Part shown: in pieces, positions 1-6,622 of the stretch
How the letters are laid out: every line of letters starts with the position of its first letter
Position numbering within the stretch: position 1 is the stretch's first letter
Origin: Synura sp. LO234KE
Taxonomy: Eukaryota; Sar; Synurophyceae; Synurales; Mallomonadaceae
NCBI GenBank assembly: GCA_015143735.1
Contig: VKHC01000085.1
Location: forward strand, 8,234 to 20,086
DNA length: 11,853 nucleotides
Direction of reading: 5' to 3'
Position numbers and translations under genes: made by a program
The notes under the pieces: model-generated
Databases searched by the model: none
Told to the model about the DNA's origin: nothing
What the model saw: only the letters and a program-made list of their open reading frames with translations

Positions 1-607
1 CCCGTGCAAACAACGTGTGTAAGGAAGTTGGTCAGCATCTTGGCATGACATCGTCTCCTCCTGGGTAGTCACCCCAGTTGTCACGGTACTAGGAAGTGAT
101 CTTGTGGAGCACACACTGGAGGGCCAGTCCGGTGGTGGGTTAGACCTCTTTATTCCACAGATCTTCTCGTCCATCGGGTGATCCGCTGTAGACGACACAG
201 ATCTTCGATCCCCTTCACGGTGATGCATCGTTCTCTCCATCTCTGCAAGACTCGTCGGATTATCCGTGAGTGTTCCTGTCGCAGTGATGTGGATGGAAAA
301 ATATTCATCATTCTTGAATTGTGTTGGGGTCGGCGGGGGAAATTGTCAAACTGAGATCAGGAGTGAGAAGCCCCTGATAAATCAGAGAGTTGATGATTCC
401 ATCGCGGGGATTGATGTTGACGGGTGTAGGAGTTAAAGGAAGATTCGGAGATGAAGGTGGATTGTTGGAACGGGAGAGATGATCGAAAGAATGAGATTAC
501 GAAGTGGTGGTGGCAGTAAAAGGTCCAGTCGTGGGGGCAAGTCCGGAATTCGACCCTTCGGTGACGCCATAAAAGACAAAATTACTGTTGTTGTTACTTG
601 ATTGCAT
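1..607 (-). pseudogene. Ser/Thr/Asn/Pro-rich coding remnant, broken, runs off left edge
   Basis: I do not recognise the family. A minus-strand ATG at 607 opens a frame of 36 codons rich in Ser, Asn, Thr and Gly (begins MQSSNNNSNF), stopped by TAA at 499-497. The same frame then continues in the same style (SNNPPSSPN, later PRDGIINSLIYQ) to TGA at 310-308. From about 312 a second frame, shifted by one base, stays open to base 1 (motifs EYFSIHITATG, TDNPTSLAEME), 104 codons with no stop. Seen: composition stays uniform and low in Arg/Cys through the first frame, and the new frame takes over where the first ends. Inferred: one gene damaged by one nonsense change and one indel. An unspliced intron could also account for one break. 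The frame is intact at the window edge, so more of the gene lies outside. Confidence 0.42.
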
Positions 608-938
608 ATTGGTACGTTAGAAAAGGCACTGAAAGCTTTTGTAAACACGAATATAATCTTAATTGAAAGACTGGTGAAAGATGAAATTCAACATGAAATA
701 TCTTAGAAAGTCACGAAATGAAAAATACAGTATGAATGATGGTCGAGTAAAGGTGACTGGAAAACTTAGCAAATATTTTTCTCTAACATTCCTTAGGAAC
801 ATTTTGTAGTACTTTGTTAGCAGACACTACAGTTTTTTGCTGAAGAACTTTCTCCAAATAAAGTCTAAAGATATAGTTTTTCCGAAAATCTCAACATCTC
901 AATTAGAATGTGTTGGCAAAGGCACGTGCGAATGTCCA
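608..938. other. AT-rich spacer, no gene seen
   Basis: This stretch lies upstream of the ATG at 607 and downstream of the GC-rich frame ending at 939. It is AT-rich, with stops in all frames. I see no clear TATA box, repeat or RNA gene in it. Confidence 0.5.
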
Positions 939-1868
939 CTAATTAAGAGCTCCCCATGTGCCAAATGGCGCACCCCGTGACCACCATTTCGACCGAGACC
1001 AGGAGGGGAAAGAAGGAAACAAGCACTTGAGCGGAAAGCTACCTAAGAAATCAATTTCATAGAGGAGCAGTTTAAAGGGAGACAGCCACAACCTCTCCGA
1101 GGGCTCCTTCTGCACCAAAACTCTCCGGAGATCCCCGGGTAACGTCGCCACAAACACTGTCTCCAGGAACGCCTCCGTCTGAGGGCGAGAAAGCACGGAC
1201 TCCGGGGTCTTCTCCGGTGGAGGGGGGGGACAAGCACTAGCACCAGCGACTCGACTAGCTGAGGGGGACCAAGCACGCCTTCCAGCGGCGCCTCCGGCTG
1301 AGGGGGAGCTAGCTCGTGCTCCGGGGGCTCCTCCGGAGGGGGAGACAAGCGCGCGCACCAGTGACTCGACTAATTGAGGAGGAGCAAGCACGTCTCCCAG
1401 CGGCGCCTCCGGCTGGTAGAGTTGGGGAGAGATTGGGGGCTCGCCGGACGTAAGATCCGGATTAGGCTCGCTAGCGTGATCCCACGCCTCCTCCACATCG
1501 ACCAAATGAGCAGCCCAGATACGATTGATAATGGATCCCCAAGGATCAGGCTCCCCCACGCTCACAAAAAGACTTTCGATAAAGTCCATCTGGGTAGAGT
1601 AGAAATGACCCAGCAGGCCTCGCAAACTTTCCGTTGGGTCTTCGGCGACGGCTTGAAGGCGAGAAAGCCATGGGACAGGGGCAGGAGAACATGGACGAGC
1701 TTGCTGGACTGGACTTAAAAGTTTTGGGGGATATCCTCGAATCTCCACACCAAGCCACTCCTCTTGGTGCGCGTGGAGAGTCACCTCTACATTGAATATG
1801 AAATAGCATCGCCAGCATCCTGCAACATAAAAAACTTTATCTGGGAGGCTATGCTGGGCCTCGAATTG
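939..1868 (-). CDS. Pro/Ala-rich hypothetical protein, start uncertain
   Basis: A minus-strand frame is open for about 310 codons from the codon after TAA 1871-1869 to the stop at 941-939. That is long for chance even in this GC-rich island. The first in-frame ATG downstream of the upstream stop that I would accept is at 1589 (MDFIESLFVSVGEPD), giving 216 residues. The part upstream of it may be intron or an earlier exon: a pyrimidine-rich acceptor-like tract ending in gcag lies near 1820. The N-terminal third is acidic and mixed. The middle is a Pro/Ala/Ser-rich repeat that follows the DNA tandem repeat at 1151-1415, and the tail is hydrophobic. No known domain is recognised. It could be a decayed gag-like or structural protein of a transposon, a low-complexity host protein, or an open frame favoured by GC content. 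Other frames here are also open for 90-115 codons, which lowers confidence. Confidence 0.33.
   Translation of the reverse strand, partial: QFEAQHSLPDKVFYVAGCWRCYFIFNVEVTLHAHQEEWLGVEIRGYPPKLLSPVQQARPCSPAPVPWLSRLQAVAEDPTESLRGLLGHFYSTQMDFIESLFVSVGEPDPWGSIINRIWAAHLVDVEEAWDHASEPNPDLTSGEPPISPQLYQPEAPLGDVLAPPQLVESLVRALVSPSGGAPGARASSPSAGGAAGRRAWSPSASRVAGASACPPPPPEKTPESVLSRPQTEAFLETVFVATLPGDLRRVLVQKEPSERLWLSPFKLLLYEIDFLGSFPLKCLFPSFPSWSRSKWWSRGAPFGTWGALN
1151..1415. repeat. Imperfect tandem repeat, period about 115-119 bp
   Basis: Two clear copies begin at 1202 and 1321 and share long blocks, for example GCGGCGCCTCCGGCTG (ending at 1300 and 1415) and GACTCGACTA (near 1248 and 1363). A partial earlier copy is visible at 1151-1201, with caaacactgtctcc matching caagcacgccttcc. 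The spacing drops from 119 to 115 across the unit because of small indels. The period is not a multiple of three. Confidence 0.75.
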
Positions 1869-2115
1869 TTACGAGAAGCCTTATGGGGTTGCATGATTGA
1901 TCTGCAGAAGGTCAAATATATTCTCCAACAATTCAAGCTTTCAAAAAAATCCTCTAAAGTAGTCTGGCATAGTTGGTCAAGGGAGAGATGAGAATTGAGG
2001 CAAAATTGTGCGTCAGGGCTCCCAAATCCTGCTAGATTAGCGCTCCCTTTACTAGTCTGTGGACGTGGGAAACTGAATAAATTCGCCGCTGAAATGTTGG
2101 GAACGCTCCGAAAAT

Positions 2116-2415
2116 CTAACGAGCTAAAAATGCCGAATTGAGTATTGATGATTCGGCACCAGTGCGATTTTGCGAAGAATTTAGGTCCGGAGTTAAATAA
2201 TCTTGAGCTTCAAACCTAAATTGTTGCCCAAAATTAGCTTGACCGAAATTCGAATTTGATGATGATTGTCCAAAAAAATTTATCTCTATAGTATTGAGTT
2301 GGCTGGAGGCCTGGATTACCTTCGCCTTGTGTAATAACCTTGAATTCCTTGCTCCATGACGGTAACTATCTTTGATAGGTTGGAGAAACCGGTTTTGCGG
2401 TTCGCGATTTTCCAT
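2116..2415 (-). CDS. Small Asn/Gln/Ser-rich hypothetical open frame
   Basis: A 99-codon minus-strand frame has an ATG at 2415 in a favourable eukaryotic context (gcgaaATGG). The N-terminal half is basic and mixed. The C-terminal half is rich in Asn, Gln, Ser and Phe with a repeated FGQ motif (FGQSSSNSNFGQANFGQQ). No domain is recognised. A donor-like AAG/GTAATC lies inside, so it could also be a first exon with a different end. Length and composition do not exclude chance. Confidence 0.27.
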   Translation of the reverse strand: MENREPQNRFLQPIKDSYRHGARNSRLLHKAKVIQASSQLNTIEINFFGQSSSNSNFGQANFGQQFRFEAQDYLTPDLNSSQNRTGAESSILNSAFLAR

Positions 2416-2500
2416 TTCGCAGCTTGCGCTAAAGGCCGGGAGCAGGGTCGCCTGCGCTTTTGAAGGCTTAGATAACGTATATCTAGAGGCCTTTAGGCAT

Positions 2501-2534
2501 ATTCTGAGGCAAAACTACTCAGAATCCGAGTAGT
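2501..2534. other. Two overlapping, mutually exclusive hairpins
   Basis: ATTCTGAG (2501-2508) pairs with CTCAGAAT (2518-2525) across a 9-nt loop. ACTACTC (2514-2520) pairs with GAGTAGT (2528-2534) across a 7-nt loop. The two stems share bases 2518-2520, so they cannot form together. No role is assigned. Confidence 0.4.
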
Positions 2535-2644
2535 AAGAAAACGCAAACTTAGATACTATGTTTTGGTACAGTGACACAAAACACGTTTTTAAACTAAAGA
2601 TATACTTTTCCTAAAGTTCTGTACTTTTACGGCATCCTCTTTAT

Positions 2645-2680
2645 AGTAAAGTATTCCTAAAATACTATGTATACTTTAGT
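2645..2680. other. Nested AT-rich inverted repeat
   Basis: AGTAAAGTAT (2645-2654) is complementary to ATACTTTAGT (2671-2680) with one mismatch. An inner stem AGTATT/AATACT (2650-2655 / 2661-2666) overlaps it. The right end, tatactttag, also looks like an intron acceptor for the open frame that follows. Confidence 0.35.
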
Positions 2681-2874
2681 GCGGAATTTGGTTCACGGAT
2701 GCCAAGCTACTAGTGTTCTTCGACAGACTTCAGGAGTTGATTGGGTATTTGGTACGAACCAACGACGTTGTGGCACGAATTGTTGGCCACTTTGCGCGAT
2801 CTACTTCTCCTTGCGTGAGTAATATTCTGTCCATGTCTAGTCACAAGACTGTTGCACTTCGGGAACACCACTAA
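2680..2874 (+). CDS. Exon-like open frame, unrecognised
   Basis: A plus-strand frame opens right after an acceptor-like ctatgtatactttag and runs 64 codons to TAA 2872-2874. Its translation has protein-like composition with an amphipathic stretch (FFDRLQELIGYLVRTNDVVA, about residues 14-33) and then a Ser/His-rich tail. There is no in-frame ATG before 2833, so it would have to be an internal or terminal exon. I see no matching upstream exon. Chance is a real alternative, because a stretch of this length is expected many times in this window. Confidence 0.25.
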   Translation, partial: CGIWFTDAKLLVFFDRLQELIGYLVRTNDVVARIVGHFARSTSPCVSNILSMSSHKTVALREHH

Positions 2875-3248
2875 TCACCTTTAGAAGATTGTACATGCAT
2901 TCTGAACTTTTGTGTTGAACGAGAGCACTAAAACTATGCGAACATAATATTTTCGGTTCAGCCAGATGTAATTTAGCCACCTCGCAAAAGAACCGTTATA
3001 TGTGCACGACAAAAGCAGTAATATTTTAAATATTTTTGAATCTCTTTCTGTGCGCAATAGTTCAGCCCGCATGAAATATTCTAAACTTCAAACACTTTCC
3101 TGTCCTCCCACCTGTCCTCCCAACAACCGTTTTGAGATTGATTACGTTAATTTAACGATAACATCTCAATCTTTGCTCTTCTCCGTACTCTCCCGTCATA
3201 GTTTTTGAATTACAACTGCACTTTCCACGACTGTACTTCATCGGCGGA
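2875..3248. other. 3' flank of the PH-like gene, no gene seen
   Basis: This lies downstream of the minus-strand stop at 3249. I see no AATAAA on the minus strand. The 3'-UTR probably ends within it. A perfect 12-mer tandem pair sits at 3099-3122. Short open frames on both strands (63-68 codons) have no recognisable content. Confidence 0.4.
3099..3122. repeat. Perfect tandem pair of a 12-mer
   Basis: CCTGTCCTCCCA occurs twice without a gap at 3099-3110 and 3111-3122. It lies in the presumed 3' flank of the minus-strand gene, where it would be read as TGGGAGGACAGG twice. Confidence 0.85.
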
Positions 3249-4172
3249 TTAAAGAGGGAAGTCGACCACGGAACGGTTAATCTTGAAGCACAAATCAAAT
3301 TCATGTTTGTATGATTCCACCGAGTAACGATCCACAACTGCTTCCGCAAAGTTCACGCATACTTCTAGCATATGACTGGTAGACTGTGCTTGAGTAAGTT
3401 GCTGATTGAGAAATGCGTTCTGTAGGTTACTTTGCCCATAGGTTAGTCTGTGGATCTGCATCGCAAGGTTAAATTTTCGATCATTTTGAGATCTAATCCT
3501 GGCCACATGATTGAGAGCGTTGAATAATGGCGTAGTGTAGTAGAACTGATCCTTCACGATTTCAATTTGAATACGTATTCCAGCTCCTCCTTGAAAAACC
3601 AAATCCACCTCATTCGAGAGTGCAGCACCCTTTTTATCCTTCTCAGTTGCGGCCTGTCGGGTTTGTAAGTTGGAGGAAACAAGTAGCGTCGGGTCCTCCT
3701 TGGCCATGATCTCAGTGGATTTAGAGATAACGAAATGAAAAACACCGCCGCGATCCAACGCCATAGTCGCTGTCAGAATCACTAGATATTACGAATAAAA
3801 ACCAAAATATGAACAGAAAAACCTGGCGAGTGCATCTGAATCTCGGAAAAATCAAAATTTGCATATGGGAACCTATAAATAAGTTTCTTTCCCCCTATGA
3901 CAGAATGGCCCTGCACCGCAGTAAATGCACAATCCGTAAAGTAGAATTCCGTCTCAGTTGACTTCAGCGCCATATAGAGAGTCTCTCCCGGGACTACAAA
4001 AGCATGGGCGCGTTTAATATCAGGAGAACTTAAGTTTCCCAAGTAGTCCGCGTAAACATGGCATTGTGAGCCACTTCCCTACGCAAAATCAAGCAAACTT
4101 AGGTCTAGACTTGATAAAGATTTTAGAACAGTATTTTACCGTCACGGCATTTGAGATAAGTTTCCCGAACAT
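3249..4172 (-). CDS. Three-exon gene, bacterial-type PH domain / YvbH-like protein
   Basis: Model: exon 1 4172-4140 (MFGKLISNAVT), intron 4139-4079, exon 2 4078-3823, intron 3822-3770, exon 3 3769-3249, giving 269 residues. All junctions are GT-AG and keep phase (0, then 1). Exon 2 alone has no ATG, and splicing supplies one. Residues about 20-130 resemble the bacterial PH domain family (PF08000, DUF1696): a leading segment YLGNLSSPDIKRAHAF (23-38), GETLYMALKSTETEFYFTD (42-60) and GGKKLIYRFPY (73-83). The C-terminal part (about 190-255, ending near YSVESYKHEFDL) fits the helical YvbH-like oligomerisation region that usually follows. Family proteins are thought to be oligomeric and membrane- or scaffold-associated; the role here is unknown. 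No signal peptide or membrane segment is visible. A TATA-like box lies about 100 bp upstream. The gene looks intact. I am sure of the gene, less so of the family, which I matched by eye. Confidence 0.8.
3770..3822 (-). other. Intron 2 of the PH-like gene (53 nt, or 41 nt)
   Basis: The donor is CCAG/GTTTTTC. Two acceptors 12 nt apart, tctag (ending 3782) and gacag (ending 3770), both keep phase 1 and the exon 3 frame. They differ by four residues (VILT region). I prefer the distal gacag because the longer intron is closer to the first one in size. Without splicing, the exon 2 frame ends at a stop inside this stretch. Confidence 0.65.
4079..4139 (-). other. Intron 1 of the PH-like gene (61 nt)
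   Basis: The donor is ACG/GTAAAA and the acceptor GCGTAG/GGAAGT, in phase 0. The intron contains several stops in the exon frame, and removing it links an ATG-led 11-codon exon to exon 2 without a break. Confidence 0.75.
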
Positions 4173-4267
4173 CAAAATAAATTTGTTAATAAAACTGATA
4201 CACAACCGCCCATGCAGAGCTATTTCGAAAGTAGGTGCTTATTAACAATTGAACTGAATGGTGAGCC

Positions 4268-4274
4268 TATATAA
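4268..4274 (-). promoter_or_regulatory. TATA-like box upstream of the PH-like gene
   Basis: The plus strand reads CCTATATAAGC, and on the minus strand it reads GCTTATATAGG. It lies 96 bp upstream of the ATG at 4172, leaving room for a 5'-UTR of about 65 nt. The element is nearly palindromic and could also serve plus-strand transcription. Confidence 0.4.
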
Positions 4275-4359
4275 GCGCCGCAGTGGGCTATTTAACAGAT
4301 CATCAAAGATTATTACGCGATCGCTGAAATAATCTTGGAGCATTTTCAGTTCTGTTTGG

Positions 4360-5378
4360 TTATTTATTCATCAGCGTCGAAGATTTGCGATAGTTAATTA
4401 AGGTGCGTTTCTTGGCCAGGAATGGATTGTCAAGAAGAAAGAAAAGGTTGTATTTGGGATGAGGTGTAGATCGGAGGGAGCGAGCAACAACAACCAGCAG
4501 ATGTTGAAGAGAAGACTTTTCAGTCAATGAGAGAGCTAACCGGGTGTAAAATTTGGTAATATGATCAGTCAGAGAGGCATTAAGGGGTAGCAAAGGAGAT
4601 TGAATAGCACTTTCTGGCGTCTTTCGAGATTTTACCAGTGTCTGGGTTTCATCGCATGATGGAAAATAGTTCAAGGTAACACGAAATATATTGTTATTTT
4701 TCATCATATAACTTGTGCATCTGGTTTCTGGCCCTGTTCATTATCGTCGCTGCAGACTATTCTTTTGGCTTGCGATCATTAGTAGTATCAATTACCGAGC
4801 TGCCTAAACATGAGTAATCTGGATCTCGTTCTAAAGCATTACCATAATACTTACGCAATATGGCGGATTCCATTTTCCAATAACAGTATACTTAGTCTTG
4901 CTAACATTAAGTTTAAGACCAGAAGATAAGGCCACAGATTCAATAGTATAAAATATTTTTTAGCAGAAGGAAAGGGAAATCGTCATCAGTAGTACCGACT
5001 CTAGGAGATCAATTATAGAAGGAGGATCATTAGAGGAAGAGAGTGGGCGGCATGATGTGGTAGGGCTAAATAAAAATAATTTTCTAACTTCTCGTTACTT
5101 TGCAAGTTCCATTCATATTTTGCGTATACCAGATTCCTTAGTAGGCTAATACTTCTTGATGAGTGAGGTCATAAAAATGCCAGCCAGCGCATTAACGAAA
5201 GCAGAATCTCAAAATTTTAATTGGGTATCCATCAAACTTCCACCTTGATTACGGAACACATGATGCTGGATCATTCTTTGAGATTAATCAATCTCTTCTA
5301 AATAACAACATATAACAATTTTTTCTGGTTCGAAATGCATTCTCTGGAGAAATCCATAGTTTCGTCCAGATCAACCCT
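4360..5378 (-). pseudogene. Decayed non-LTR (LINE) retrotransposon, reverse transcriptase and C-terminal part
   Basis: Successive minus-strand segments match the order of a LINE ORF2. Segment 5378-5298 resembles motif A (VDLDETMDFSREC, family pattern D-L-x-x-A-F-D). At 4987-4979 comes the catalytic Asp block (TTDDDF, where the family has Y-x-D-D). At 4944-4858, in a second frame, is SSGLKLNVSKTKYTVIG, close to the SGLxLNxxKT hallmark. At 4855-4757, in a third frame, is DYSCLGSSV, like the YLGS block. From 4707 to 4360 an unbroken 115-codon frame has TPESAIQSPLLPLNASL, like the thumb/connection region of Jockey/I-type elements. In-frame stops include TGA at about 4946, TAG 4759-4757 and TAA about 4700. 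The element would copy itself by target-primed reverse transcription, but this copy is dead. It lies head-to-tail upstream of the PH-like gene. I see no poly(A) tail or target-site duplication. Confidence 0.7.
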
Positions 5379-6622
5379 ACTAATTGAAACCCATGCATTA
5401 AGTTTTCAATAAATCCAATATGACTCGTTGCTCTGAAAAAAGCAAGTTGCAGTTGATATTAATCCTAAGAACTTTAACAGTGATTCCGCCGTGGTGGCTT
5501 GGCGTTTAGAATAATTTGAACTTACAACGAGCCGACGTTAGGAGAAACGAAAGTTCAGACGAACCAACTATTAGAAAAATGTACATCATCACTCACGGAA
5601 GCTAGCAAACCACCCCCGTGAGCTCGATGGCAAGCCCGTAACCAAGTAGAGAGCTGGCTACACATGGATTGGGAGCGCGCGCTGGAGTTTGAATGAATAC
5701 CTCCCCAACGCCTGCACGACTCTAATTCAATTGTGATGGTGATGGGGCCGAGAGAGAAGAGATTGGTCAGGTATTTACAAGGGTAGGGGGCGCGAGTCGG
5801 CAAAACTCAAACCTCTTTATAGGAAAAAGCTTCTATTAGTTCTATTCTTGATTGGGATGTAGGTGTAATAACTAGCGGCCAGTTCGTGGAAACTAGGAGG
5901 TGAAAATCCACTTAGTGCAGTAAAAAGTAAATTTTTGGTTCAGTCGGTAGGCATATTGACACTTCGCAACGACACTTTAAGGTTAAATGCGTGCTATTGA
6001 TTACCGGCTTGAGTTCACGCAGGAATTCCAATTTGGGTTCCCTTAGAGTACAGATCAGATAATACAGGAGGGCGACATTGTGTTTCCAGGGGATGGAAGT
6101 AGAGCGTGTTAGGGGACAGGAACATGGATATACCCCCCATTCATTCCATACCACCTCGACTAAGGTTGCAAAGTACGCTTAGAGCGGGTTAATAATCGTT
6201 TACCATTCAAAGGGCACTCCAATATTTTTGAAAGAGGCTCTCAATGCGATTCATTTGTGCTAGGTAGTCAATAATTCCGCTGCACTTGATTTGAAGCGAT
6301 GGAGCCATGGTACTCTTGTACAACTTATGCCTTCAAAATGAGCGGTGGGTCATCTCAACCCGCAAGACAAAGCCGTAGCGCCAGCGTCCGTCCGTGTACA
6401 AAGAATTTTCGGGAAGATATTGTTGGGTAGTATTTTTTGAAAAGTAAGGCGTAGCTTAGAAAGAAAAAACCCAAGTTTACTCAAGCCTAAGCACCCTTAA
6501 TATCTATGTGGCAGGTCACACAGGGTGTAAGCCCAAACCTGCACCAGGCCCCTCCCCGCTCCGACTACCTCTTGAGCCTCAAAGACCGCTCTCCTTAGGT
6601 CTCCTTCGCAACTCAGCCTCCT
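5379..6622. other. Spacer of about 1.2 kb, no convincing gene
   Basis: The left part may hold more 5' debris of the LINE. Open frames of 60-90 codons occur on both strands (plus about 5529-5787 with two in-frame TGA; minus 5555-5803 and 5912-6154; plus 6338-6430), none with a recognisable motif. A GC-richer patch at about 5590-5800 lies inside otherwise AT-rich sequence. Bases 6420-6620 become C-rich on the plus strand and mark the 3' flank of the broken gene to the right. Confidence 0.4.

Noticed and set aside
433-648. Minus-strand open frame of 71 codons
   Set aside because: It is a shifted frame over the broken Ser/Thr-rich gene and does not have an ATG at its listed start.
5320-5345. GGTTCGAAATGC, resembling a tRNA T-arm
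   Set aside because: No acceptor stem, D-arm or anticodon arm can be placed around it.
5529-5787. Plus-strand frame with protein-like segments (VESWLHMDWERALEFE) and two in-frame TGA
   Set aside because: No motif is recognised, and at least two opposing frames in the same place look equally plausible. Chance open stretches of this size are expected.
5912-6154. Minus-strand open frame of 80 codons
   Set aside because: Composition is Cys/Trp/Leu-rich and shows no domain. Equally long frames are open on the other strand.
6338-6430. Plus-strand ATG-led frame of 30 codons (Ser/Arg-rich) ending near a GTAGT donor-like site
   Set aside because: It is too short to distinguish from chance, and no acceptor or second exon was found.
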